A DNA stretch of 64,000 nt. Source: CAYMYN01 sp964394665. GTDB lineage: Bacteria; Planctomycetota; UBA1135; GCA-002686595. The stretch lies in contig CAYMYN010000023.1 of the NCBI GenBank assembly GCA_964394665.1, forward strand, positions 1-64,000, in the 5' to 3' direction. Position numbers and translations under genes: made by a program. The first letter of the stretch is position 1. Every line of letters begins with the position of its first letter. Shown here piece after piece: positions 1-7,434 of this stretch. The notes beneath the pieces are model-generated. The model ran no database searches. It was not told the origin of the DNA and saw only the letters and a list, made by a program, of their open reading frames with translations.

Positions 1-8
1 TCCGCGCC

Positions 9-1061
9 CTACTGGCCCGCGGCGTGCGCCTCATCGACAGCGCCCCGCGGCCCGGTCGCCTGCGGGGCGCCGTAGGGCGGCTTGCTCGAGAGCCGCGTGC
101 GCGCGGCGCCCAGCGCGCGACGCACGCCGGCGTCGGTCTCGAGGGCCGACCACTGCTCCACGAACTCGAGCACCGCGCCGTCGTGGAAGGCGCCAATGCG
201 CTCGGCGCCCGCCAGGCGCAGCGGCACGTCTCCCGCGCGCGCCGAGCCGAAGGCCTCGAGGGCGGCCTGCGTCTCGAGCGGCCGCAGCAGGCCGACGAGG
301 AAGATCGCCGTCGCCTCGTCCGGGGCCCCGCGCAGGAGGCGCGCGACGGCGGCGTTGCCCTGCTCGTCGAAGAGTCGGACGACGACCTCCAACGCCGGGC
401 GCCAGAGGGGGGGCTCCATGCGCCACACCAGGGCTTCGAGCGCCCAGGCGGTGTGTGCGTCCCCGATCGCGCCCAGGGAACGCAGGGCGGCCAGCGGAAC
501 GGCGAGCTCCTGGGGCCGGCGCAGGATGGCCAGCAGGGCTTCCAAGGCGGGCGCATGGCCGACCAGGCGCGCGTCGCCGAGCAGGTGCGCCAGGGAGACG
601 CGCAGCGCCTCGGGCCGCTCGACGCCGCCGAGCAACAGTTCGGCGATCGGCTGCACCAGCGCCGGGACGTAGGCCTCGACGGCCAGGCGGTGGAACTCCG
701 AGCCCGCCCCGCCGCCGTCGAAGGAGCGCACGTACTGCTCGAGGTACCACTCCGGTCCGACGGGCCCCGCGGGGCTGTTCCCGCGGATCGGCGTGGGCGT
801 AGCCTCGGCGAGGGGGGCGCGGGCCGCGGCGAGGCCCTCGTCGCGCAGGCGTTCGATCCGCGCGCTCTGGGCCTCGAGCTGGGCCGCGAGGCGTTCGACC
901 CGTTCCTCGAGCCGCGCCAGGCGCGGATCGGGCCGCGGGATGGGGGAGAGCGCGGCGGGGGAGCCAACCGGATCGGGACCCGCGGGCCGCGCGCTCCACC
1001 ACCACAGGCCGAGGGCCAGCGCGGGGACGGCCAGGATCAGGGCGAGGAGGGTCTTGTTCAT
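9..1061 (-). CDS. Membrane-anchored HEAT-like repeat protein, function unknown
   Basis: A 350-residue protein that begins with a hydrophobic segment (about residues 4-23, ending in LGLWWW), which could be an uncleaved anchor or a signal peptide. A short coiled-coil-like stretch rich in Arg, Glu and Leu follows (about 48-80). From about residue 105 onward there are alternating Ala/Leu-rich helices in pairs, with motifs such as LRSLGAIGD, typical of HEAT/PBS-lyase-like helical repeats. This suggests an extracytoplasmic protein-protein interaction scaffold. No catalytic motif is visible. It is complete: the stop is TAG at 9-11 and the start ATG at 1061. It is divergent from the acyl-CoA carboxylase operon. 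The repeat assignment rests on sequence pattern only. Confidence 0.7.
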   Translation of the reverse strand: MNKTLLALILAVPALALGLWWWSARPAGPDPVGSPAALSPIPRPDPRLARLEERVERLAAQLEAQSARIERLRDEGLAAARAPLAEATPTPIRGNSPAGPVGPEWYLEQYVRSFDGGGAGSEFHRLAVEAYVPALVQPIAELLLGGVERPEALRVSLAHLLGDARLVGHAPALEALLAILRRPQELAVPLAALRSLGAIGDAHTAWALEALVWRMEPPLWRPALEVVVRLFDEQGNAAVARLLRGAPDEATAIFLVGLLRPLETQAALEAFGSARAGDVPLRLAGAERIGAFHDGAVLEFVEQWSALETDAGVRRALGAARTRLSSKPPYGAPQATGPRGAVDEAHAAGQ

Positions 1062-1237
1062 GGCGCGACCTCGGCGCCGGACCGGCGCGCACTCCAGCGA
1101 TCTCCGCGCTCCAGTCTACGCCCGGGATCGGCGCGCGGGGAGTGCTCCCGTTCCCCGGGGCGGCTGGAGCCCCGGGCCGGCCCCGCTACCATGTCCCGCC
1201 CCCGTTCCCGGCGAGACCCGCACAGGAAGAGAATCCC

Positions 1238-2788
1238 ATGACCCAGGAGACGCCCCTCCAGCGATTGCACCGCATGCGCGAGGCTTCGCTGCAAGGAGGA
1301 GGGCCCGAACGCATCGCGGCCCAGCACAAGAAGGGCAAGCTGACCGCCCGCGAGCGCATCGACCTGCTCGTCGACGAGGGCTCCTTCGTCGAGCTGGATC
1401 GTTTCGTCGTGCATCGCTGCACCGACTTCGACATGCAGGACAAGCGCATCCTGGGGGACGGGGTCGTCACCGGGCACGCGCGCATCGACGGCCGGCCGGT
1501 GTACCTGTTCAGCCAGGACTTCACCGTCTTCGGCGGCTCGCTCTCCGAGACCCAGGCCCAGAAGATCTGCAAGATCATGGACATGGCCCTGAAGGTCGGG
1601 GTGCCCGTGATCGGGCTCAACGACTCGGGCGGCGCGCGCATCCAGGAGGGCGTCGACAGCCTGGGCGGCTACGCGGAGATCTTCTGGCGCAACACGCGCG
1701 CCTCGGGAGTGATCCCGCAGATCTCGGCCATCATGGGGCCCTGCGCGGGCGGCGCCGTCTACAGCCCCGCGATCACGGACTTCGTGTTCATGGTCGAGGG
1801 CAACGCCTACATGCACATCACCGGCCCCGACGTGGTGAAGACCGTCACCCACGAGGAGGTCACGAGCGAGGAGCTCGGCGGCGCCGGCGTGCACGCCGCG
1901 CGCTCGGGGGTCGCGCACTTCACCGCGCCCGACGGCAAGGCGTGCCTGATGCGCATCCGCAAGCTGCTCTCCTACCTGCCGCTCAACAACGCCGAGACGC
2001 CGCCCTTCGTGCCCACGGAGGATCCGCACGATCGCTGCGATGCCGCGCTCGACTCGATCGTGCCCGACGATCCCATGAAGCCCTATCACATGCAGGACGT
2101 GATCGGGCGCGTCGTCGACGAGGGCTCCTTCTTCGAGGTCCAGGAGGCCTTCGCGCGCAACATGATCGTGGGCTTCGCGCGCCTGGGCGGGCACGTCGTG
2201 GGCATCGTGGCCAACCAGCCCGCGGTGCTCGCCGGGTGCCTCGACATCGACTGTTCGGTCAAGGGCGCGCGCTTCATCCGCTTCTGCGACGCCTTCAACA
2301 TCCCGGTCGTGACCTTCGAGGACGTGCCCGGCTTCCTGCCCGGCACGGCCCAGGAGCACGGCGGCATCATCCGCCACGGGGCCAAGCTGCTCTACGCCTA
2401 CTGCGAGGCGACCGTTCCCAAGCTGACCGTGATCACGCGCAAGGCCTACGGCGGGGCGTACGACGTGATGGCCTCCAAGCACGTCCGTGCCGACGTCAAC
2501 ATCGCCTGGCCCGGCGGCACGGTGGCGGTCATGGGCGCCGCGGGCGCGGCGCGCATCCTCTACAAGCGCGAGATCGAGAGTGCCCCCGATCCGGCCGCCG
2601 CGGAGGCCCAGCGCACGGCCGAGTACGAGCGCCTCTTCAACCACCCCTACCGGGCCGCCGAGCGCGGCTTCGTGGACGACGTGATCGAGGCATCCAGGAC
2701 GCGGCCGTACCTGATCCGCTCGCTCGAGCTCTTGCGCTCGAAGCACGAGGAGAAGCCGGTGCGCAAACACGGCAACATCCCCCTCTAG
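1238..2788 (+). CDS. pccB: Acyl-CoA (propionyl/methylmalonyl-type) carboxylase carboxyltransferase subunit
   Basis: A 516-residue carboxyltransferase of the crotonase-fold AccD/PccB family, which moves the carboxyl group from carboxybiotin to acetyl- or propionyl-CoA. Family motifs are clear: the ARERIDLLVDEGSF segment near the N-terminus, LNDSGGARIQEGV, MGPCAGGAVYSPA for the first oxyanion hole, and the C-terminal half with FEDVPGFLPG, HGAKLLYAY and the YGGAYDVMASK segment. The full length agrees with PccB-type single-chain enzymes. The start is fixed by ATG at 1238 with AGGAAGA at 1224-1230; the frame stays open upstream but shows no family similarity. The neighbouring biotin carboxylase and BCCP complete the enzyme. 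Substrate preference between propionyl-CoA and other acyl-CoAs cannot be read with certainty. Confidence 0.95.
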   Translation: MTQETPLQRLHRMREASLQGGGPERIAAQHKKGKLTARERIDLLVDEGSFVELDRFVVHRCTDFDMQDKRILGDGVVTGHARIDGRPVYLFSQDFTVFGGSLSETQAQKICKIMDMALKVGVPVIGLNDSGGARIQEGVDSLGGYAEIFWRNTRASGVIPQISAIMGPCAGGAVYSPAITDFVFMVEGNAYMHITGPDVVKTVTHEEVTSEELGGAGVHAARSGVAHFTAPDGKACLMRIRKLLSYLPLNNAETPPFVPTEDPHDRCDAALDSIVPDDPMKPYHMQDVIGRVVDEGSFFEVQEAFARNMIVGFARLGGHVVGIVANQPAVLAGCLDIDCSVKGARFIRFCDAFNIPVVTFEDVPGFLPGTAQEHGGIIRHGAKLLYAYCEATVPKLTVITRKAYGGAYDVMASKHVRADVNIAWPGGTVAVMGAAGAARILYKREIESAPDPAAAEAQRTAEYERLFNHPYRAAERGFVDDVIEASRTRPYLIRSLELLRSKHEEKPVRKHGNIPL

Positions 2789-2799
2789 GAGCTCCCCGG

Positions 2800-4317
2800 A
2801 TGTTTCGTCGTCTGCTGATCGCCAACCGCGGCGAGATCGCGCTGCGGGTCATCCGCACCGCGCGTGAGATGAACCTCGAGACGGTCGCCGTCTACTCCGA
2901 CTTCGATCGCCGCGCCCTGCACGTGCGCATGGCCCACCGCGCCGTGGCGCTGGGGGGCGAGCTGCCGGGCGAGTCGTACCTGGTGATGGACAAGATCCTG
3001 GCCGCGGCCCGCGAGTCGGGGGCCGAGGCCATCCATCCCGGCTACGGCTTCCTCTCCGAGAACGCCGAGTTCGCGCGGCGCGTGCTCGCGGCCGGCCTGA
3101 TCTGGGTCGGACCGCCGCCCGCGGCCATCGAGGCCATGGGGGACAAGATCCTCAGCCGCCGGCGCATGAAGGAGGCGAGCGTGCCCCTCGTTCCGGGCCT
3201 GACCGACCCGGTCGCGGACGCCAAGGAGGCGCGCGCGGCGGCCGAGACGATCGGCTACCCGATCGCGCTCAAGGCCGCGGCCGGCGGCGGCGGCAAGGGC
3301 ATCCGGGTCGTGCGCGAGAAGGAAGGCATGGAGTCCGCCTTCCGCACGGCGTCGGGGGAGGCCCAGAGTTCCTTCGGCGATGGCCGGCTGTACCTCGAGC
3401 GCTACCTCGACCAGCCCCGTCACATCGAGGTGCAGGTGCTCTTCGACGCCCACGGGCACGGCGTGCACCTGGGCGAGCGCGAGTGCTCGATCCAGCGCCG
3501 CCACCAGAAGCTGCTCGAGGAGTGTCCCTCGGTCGTGGTCGATCCGGCGCTGCGCGAGCGCATGGGCGCGGTCGCCCTGCAGGCGGCGCGGGCGGTCGGC
3601 TACGAGGGCGCGGGCACGGTCGAGTTCCTCTACTCGAAGGGCGAGTTCTTCTTCCTCGAGATGAACACGCGCCTGCAGGTCGAGCACCCGATCACCGAGA
3701 TGGTGACCGGCGTCGACCTCGTGCGCGAGCAACTGCGCGTGGCCGCCGGCGAGCCCCTGGGATACGGCCAGGACGCGATCACGATGCGCGGCCACGCGAT
3801 CGAGGTGCGCGTCAACGCCGAGGACGTGACCGCGGGGTTCCTGCCCTCGATCGGCACCCTGCACAACCTGCGCGTGCCCACCGGGCCCTGGGTGCGCATC
3901 GACTCGGCCATGCACCGCGGCATGGAGGTCGGCCTCTCCTACGACCCGATGCTGGCCAAGATCATCGTCTGGGGCCCCGACCGCGCCCAGGCGATCGAAC
4001 GCATGCGCCGCGCGCTCGAGGAGCTCAACGTGGGCGGCGTGCGCACCAGCGCGCCGGCCGCCCTGGCGGTGCTCGGGGAACCCGCCTTCCGGCGCGGGGA
4101 GTACGACACGCACTTCCTCGAGGGCCTCGACCTCGCCTCGCGCGGCGACCTGTATCGCCTGGCCGCCGCCCTGGCCGCCATCCAGCGGCGCCTCGGCGCC
4201 CGGCGGCGGGCCCTGTCCACGGGCGAGGGCGGCCGCGAGGGCTGGACGCGGCGCGCGCGCGCCGCGAGCAGCCGTTGGACCCCGAACGAGGCTCCCGCCC
4301 CGGAGGTGCGCCCGTGA
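2800..4317 (+). CDS. accC: Biotin carboxylase subunit of acyl-CoA carboxylase
   Basis: A 505-residue ATP-grasp biotin carboxylase that carboxylates the biotin on the downstream BCCP using bicarbonate and ATP. It opens with RRLLIANRGEIALRVIRTAR, then GYGFLSENAEFA, the glycine-rich AAAGGGGKGI loop, HIEVQVLFDAHG, the ERECSIQRRHQKLLEE segment and FLEMNTRLQVEHPITE, all diagnostic. The core ends near residue 450. About 55 further residues are Arg/Ala-rich and are not part of the usual AccC length, so they may be a linker specific to this enzyme. The start is ATG at 2800, 11 nt after the carboxyltransferase stop. The open frame continues far upstream, but that part is out-of-frame shadow of pccB. 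The stop overlaps the BCCP start (GTGA). Confidence 0.95.
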   Translation: MFRRLLIANRGEIALRVIRTAREMNLETVAVYSDFDRRALHVRMAHRAVALGGELPGESYLVMDKILAAARESGAEAIHPGYGFLSENAEFARRVLAAGLIWVGPPPAAIEAMGDKILSRRRMKEASVPLVPGLTDPVADAKEARAAAETIGYPIALKAAAGGGGKGIRVVREKEGMESAFRTASGEAQSSFGDGRLYLERYLDQPRHIEVQVLFDAHGHGVHLGERECSIQRRHQKLLEECPSVVVDPALRERMGAVALQAARAVGYEGAGTVEFLYSKGEFFFLEMNTRLQVEHPITEMVTGVDLVREQLRVAAGEPLGYGQDAITMRGHAIEVRVNAEDVTAGFLPSIGTLHNLRVPTGPWVRIDSAMHRGMEVGLSYDPMLAKIIVWGPDRAQAIERMRRALEELNVGGVRTSAPAALAVLGEPAFRRGEYDTHFLEGLDLASRGDLYRLAAALAAIQRRLGARRRALSTGEGGREGWTRRARAASSRWTPNEAPAPEVRP

Positions 4318-4826
4318 AGTACTTCGCGCGCGTGAACGGCAAGGACGTCGAGGTCGAGCTCGTCGAGCGCCTGGGCGAGCTGATCGTCAGCGTGGACGGC
4401 GAGCGCACCGACATCGAGTACGCCGAGGTCGACCGCCTGGGCCAGGTGATCGCCCTGGCCGGTGGGCTCTCCTACGGGGCCTCGATCGAGGACGACGGCC
4501 AGCGCGTCCACGTCACGATCGCGGGGCAGGTGTACGCCGTCGACATCGAGGACGAGCGCGAGCGCGCGGCCCACGCGGCCGAGCGGGCCAAGAGCGCCGG
4601 CGGGGGCACGGTCCAGGCCGTGATGCCCGGGGTCGTCGCGCGGCTGCTGGTCGCGGTGGGGGACGGGGTCGAGGCCGGCCAGCCCCTGCTGGTCCTCGAG
4701 GCGATGAAGATGCAGAACGAGATCCCGGCCCCCGCGGCCGGCGTGGTCACGGCCCTGCACGTCGCGGAGGGCAAGGCCGTGGCGGCCGGCGCGAAGCTCG
4801 TGACCCTCGCCCCGCGGCCGGCCTGA
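4314..4826 (+). CDS. Biotin carboxyl carrier protein subunit
   Basis: A 170-residue biotin carrier. The C-terminal biotinyl/lipoyl domain (about residues 98-168) has the hallmark EAMKM motif, with Lys132 as the predicted biotin attachment site, and the balanced repeats of the half-barrel fold (VMPGVVARLLVAVGDGV). The first ~90 residues resemble the small N-terminal domain seen in BCCP-like subunits of propionyl-CoA carboxylases and decarboxylases. The start is GTG at 4314, overlapping the biotin carboxylase stop by 4 nt, so translation should be coupled. With the two upstream genes it makes a complete three-subunit biotin-dependent acyl-CoA carboxylase. Confidence 0.93.
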   Translation: MKYFARVNGKDVEVELVERLGELIVSVDGERTDIEYAEVDRLGQVIALAGGLSYGASIEDDGQRVHVTIAGQVYAVDIEDERERAAHAAERAKSAGGGTVQAVMPGVVARLLVAVGDGVEAGQPLLVLEAMKMQNEIPAPAAGVVTALHVAEGKAVAAGAKLVTLAPRPA

Positions 4827-5274
4827 GGCCAGGGGGCGGGCAGCGGGAGGCGCCTGGGCCCCTTCCCGAACAGATCGGGCCCGCCGGCGAGTGCCGACGG
4901 GCCCGACCATCGAGAAGAGTTGAATCCCCAGCACAGCTCGTCGCTGTGTCCCGAGGTCTAGGTCGCCGCCCCGGGGCTCCCAAGCCCCGTCGAGCGGATT
5001 CCGTGGGCTCCTCGCCCAGCCCGAGGCGGGCCTGCGGGTGCCCGTGCGTGGGGGGGAGGGCGGGCCCCGGGATGGGAGGAGCACAGATTTTTCCCAGAAA
5101 CCCGATCGGTTTTGGGCGCGCTTTACTTGTTAGGGGGCAAAGGGCGCCCCGTCGCCCCGTCCTGGCGCCCGCGGTGGGGACCCCACCCTGGACTCCGGGT
5201 CGGAGTGCGGGGAGTTCAGACCCGGCCGGAGGGCCCCGAGCGGGCCCCTCACCCACCCGACTCCCCCCACACCC
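4827..5274. other. 448-nt intergenic region
   Basis: No gene is supported here. The 5' part holds a strong hairpin (4875-4906). Around 5085-5135 the composition becomes noticeably richer in A and T (for example ATTTTTCCCAGAAA and GCTTTACTTGTTAGG) than anything nearby, which fits a promoter region for the small exported protein starting at 5275. I could not fix a -35/-10 pair with usual spacing. Confidence 0.5.
4875..4906 (+). terminator. Strong hairpin after the carboxylase operon
   Basis: A 9-bp perfect stem (TCGGGCCCG at 4875-4883 with CGGGCCCGA at 4898-4906), then one mismatch, then a 4-bp stem (4885-4888 with 4893-4896) closing a GAGT tetraloop. It sits 49 nt after the BCCP stop. There is no T tract after it, so it may act as a terminator-like or mRNA-stabilising structure rather than a classic intrinsic terminator. 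Confidence 0.6.
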
Positions 5275-5622
5275 ATGAGCCCGGCGCGCCTGCACTGCCT
5301 CCTGTTGCTCCTGGTGGGCGCCGCCTGCCTCTGGAGGACCCCTGCGCGGGCGGTGGCAGCGGGCGGGACCGCTGAGGATCGCCAGCTCGGTCTGGTGCTC
5401 TACAACGACCAGCACTTCCACCTGGTCGGCCTGGGTGGATCCTGGAAGGTCAGCACGCACGCGACGGGGAGTCGCCTGCGGCCGACCCAGGACTTCGGCA
5501 CGGTCCAGTTGATGGACCTGCGATCCGGCGAGGTGCTCGAGCGGCAGGTCCCGAGCTGGGGCGAGCTGGCGCTCGCCCACGGCTGGATCGCCGTCAATAC
5601 CTCCAACCAGGCCACCTTCTGA
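5275..5622 (+). CDS. Small exported protein, paralogue of the downstream gene
   Basis: A 115-residue protein with an N-terminal signal peptide (basic start, LLLLLVGAACLW core, likely cleavage near ARAVA). The mature domain reads LVLYNDQHFHLVGLGGSWKV, then GSRLRP, and ends in AHGWIAVNTSNQATF. The same order of motifs occurs in the next gene (IVLWNEDHCQITDL, GEWRV, GSRMRP, IAHGWIAVN), so the two are tandem paralogues of an unnamed family. This copy stops right after the shared domain, whereas the neighbour has an extra cysteine-rich C-terminal part. No function is known to me. Export implies a periplasmic or cell-surface role. Confidence 0.75.
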   Translation: MSPARLHCLLLLLVGAACLWRTPARAVAAGGTAEDRQLGLVLYNDQHFHLVGLGGSWKVSTHATGSRLRPTQDFGTVQLMDLRSGEVLERQVPSWGELALAHGWIAVNTSNQATF

Positions 5623-5623
5623 G

Positions 5624-5637
5624 GCCAACCCGTTGGC
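5624..5637 (+). terminator. Short hairpin after the small exported protein
   Basis: GCCAAC (5624-5629) pairs with GTTGGC (5632-5637) around a two-base centre, one base after the stop codon. It is short, lacks a T tract and is only weakly supported as a terminator. Confidence 0.3.
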
Positions 5638-5903
5638 TGGGCCCCGGCGAGCCGGCCGGGTGCTAGGGAGCCGGGCTGCGATCCGCGCCCGGCCCCGGGG
5701 TCGCCTCCAACGAGCCCCCTCCGTGGGGGCCCCCTGCGCGCCCCGATTCCCGGCGCGGATCCAGGAACGGGGGTAGGCATCTATCGGGGGCCGGGTCCTG
5801 TCCGCCTGCCCCCGGCGACCTCCGCGCGCTCCCGATTCGGGCCGCGCGGTTCCCTTCCCGCGTCCCCTGTCCCGTTCCGGTCCGTCGACCGGTCCCGCGA
5901 TTC

Positions 5904-6569
5904 ATGTCGAACCTCAAGACCTCCCTGACCTTCACCAGCCTCGCTCTCGCCCTGGGAGCCATCGCCTTGGCCCTCACGGCTCCCTCCACGGCCAGCGCCG
6001 ACGCAAACCCCCTCGCCACCCCGGAGCCGCAGCGCATCGTGCTGTGGAACGAGGACCACTGCCAGATCACCGACCTGATCGGCGAGTGGCGGGTGCGCAG
6101 CGCGCCGCGGGGCTCGCGCATGCGTCCGCAGCACGATGAGTGCTACATCAAGATCCTCTCGTCGGTCGACGGCGAAGAGCACCAGTACCGCGTGGGCACG
6201 GGCGGCGAGGTCTACATCGCCCACGGCTGGATCGCCGTGAACCAGGTGCACCAGGAGACCTGGTCGAGCGCTCCGGGGGGCGGCTTCTCGAGCCCGGGCA
6301 CCGAACCGGAGGACTGCACCCTCGAGGTCCCCAAGAATCTGGTCGTCAAGCTCGCGTTCGAGCAGGGCGCCTGCTGGCGTTCCTCCCTCGAGCCGGGCCA
6401 GGGCTGCGAGTTCCAGTGGCGCTGCCTGCAGGGGGCCGAGGGCTGCCGGCTCGAGATCCAAATGCTGAACGGCACTCATGACCTCGAAGGCGAGTGTGGC
6501 AGCGGAAACATGGTGAGCCAGTGCGATTCCGCGGGGAGTGGGGCGACGCTCTGTTTCCGACAGAATTGA
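5904..6569 (+). CDS. Exported two-domain protein, longer paralogue of the preceding gene
   Basis: A 221-residue protein with a signal peptide (LALALGAIALALTAP core, cleavage probably after TASA). Residues about 45-115 repeat the domain of the upstream small protein (IVLWNEDHCQI, GEWRV, GSRMRP, IAHGWIAVN). Residues about 125-221 form a second domain with eight or so cysteines (DCTLEV, ACWRSSL, GCEFQWRCLQGAEGC, GECGSG, SQCDS, TLCFRQN), which suggests a disulfide-stabilised extracytoplasmic module. No catalytic signature is recognised. Its stop lies 16 nt before a long inverted repeat. It may be functionally tied to the following sigma factor/kinase pair, but only position supports that. Confidence 0.75.
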   Translation: MSNLKTSLTFTSLALALGAIALALTAPSTASADANPLATPEPQRIVLWNEDHCQITDLIGEWRVRSAPRGSRMRPQHDECYIKILSSVDGEEHQYRVGTGGEVYIAHGWIAVNQVHQETWSSAPGGGFSSPGTEPEDCTLEVPKNLVVKLAFEQGACWRSSLEPGQGCEFQWRCLQGAEGCRLEIQMLNGTHDLEGECGSGNMVSQCDSAGSGATLCFRQN

Positions 6570-6585
6570 TCCGACGAATCCGGAG

Positions 6586-6620
6586 CGCCCGACCCGGCCC
6601 ATCCCGATCCGGGTCGGGCG
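6586..6620 (+). terminator. 12-bp inverted repeat, probable terminator
   Basis: CGCCCGACCCGG (6586-6597) is perfectly complementary to CCGGGTCGGGCG (6609-6620) with an 11-nt loop, 16 nt after the stop of the exported paralogue. No T run follows, as with the hairpin at 4875. Confidence 0.6.
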
Positions 6621-6694
6621 TCCCGGGACGGGGCCGCGCCCCGCGGCCCTGACCGGGAAGTGCGCCCGGGCTCGCCAGGTTCCAGGGCGTGCCC

Positions 6695-6700
6695 TAGGCT
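6695..6700 (+). promoter_or_regulatory. -10-like TAGGCT before the sigma factor gene
   Basis: TAGGCT sits 20 nt upstream of the ATG at 6721, with GGGAGG between them as ribosome binding site. The TANNNT form matches similar elements before other first genes in this window. No good -35 is visible. Confidence 0.35.
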
Positions 6701-6720
6701 GGGGTGGGAGGGAGTCCCCG

Positions 6721-7434
6721 ATGCACCCCGATGGAATCTCCGCCCAGCCGGAGGATGGCTTGGACTGGGCACTCGACGCGGGCCGCGCCCTGGGGCCGGC
6801 CTGCGAAGCTGTCCTGACCCGGTCCGCGGCGCGTCGTTCGCTCCGCATCCGCCTCGCGCGCGGCGTAGAGGCCTCCGACGCGCTGACGGCCCTGCTCGCG
6901 CGGCGCGCCCGCCGGGACAGCGCCGTGGCGGGCGAGCTGCTGCACGGCATGATGGACGACCTGCTGCGGTTCGGCTCCCACATCATGCCGCCCTACATGC
7001 GGCGCCTGCACGACCCCGACGATCTGGTCGTGTCGGTGCTGGGGGATTGTTTCCGCGAGGTGTTCGCCGAGCCCATCGAGGGACGGGACCACCTGCTCGG
7101 CATCCTGCGCGGCCGCATGCGTTGGAAGTCCCGCGACCGTGGGCGCAACATGCTCTCGCTCAAGCGCCGCGAGGACCTGCGTTGCGACGACTCCGAGCGG
7201 GCCTTCGCCGAGTGGAGCGCGGGGCCCTCGCTCGTGGAGCAGGTCGCGGCGCGCGAAACCCTGCGCGGGATCGCCCTGCGCCTGCGTCGGCTCTCGGGGC
7301 GCGATCGCACCGTCCTCGCCATGCACCTTGCCCAACGCACCCCGCAGGAGATCGCCGAGCGGGTCCAGGTGACGCCCGATGCCGCGCGCCGCATGGTCCA
7401 GCGCCTGATGGGCGGGGCACGGAGGCCCGGGTGA
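6721..7434 (+). CDS. ECF-like RNA polymerase sigma factor
   Basis: A 237-residue sigma-70-family protein. The region around LHDPDDLVVSVLGDCFREVF (about residues 98-117) matches sigma region 2, which binds the -10 and core polymerase, and the C-terminal LRRLSGRDRTVLAMHL...QEIAERVQVTPDAARRMVQR (about 193-232) is the region 4 helix-turn-helix. It is longer than a typical ECF factor, with an extended N-terminus, as in the sigma factors that precede Ser/Thr kinases in Planctomycetota. The start is ATG at 6721, preceded by GGGAGG. Its stop overlaps the kinase start by 4 nt (GTGA), so the two are probably a co-translated signalling pair. Confidence 0.85.
   Translation: MHPDGISAQPEDGLDWALDAGRALGPACEAVLTRSAARRSLRIRLARGVEASDALTALLARRARRDSAVAGELLHGMMDDLLRFGSHIMPPYMRRLHDPDDLVVSVLGDCFREVFAEPIEGRDHLLGILRGRMRWKSRDRGRNMLSLKRREDLRCDDSERAFAEWSAGPSLVEQVAARETLRGIALRLRRLSGRDRTVLAMHLAQRTPQEIAERVQVTPDAARRMVQRLMGGARRPG

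Noticed and set aside
24..1241. Long plus-strand frame opposite the first gene
   Set aside because: Antisense to the HEAT-like protein, Arg/Gly-rich, and lacks any domain or ribosome binding site.
793..2799. Upstream extension of the biotin carboxylase frame
   Set aside because: It overlaps pccB in another frame, is Arg/Ala/His-rich with no family similarity, and the AccC start motif lies exactly at 2800.
4827..5274. Possible riboswitch or small RNA in the gap after the carboxylase operon
   Set aside because: Only a simple hairpin is visible; no conserved riboswitch core could be recognised.
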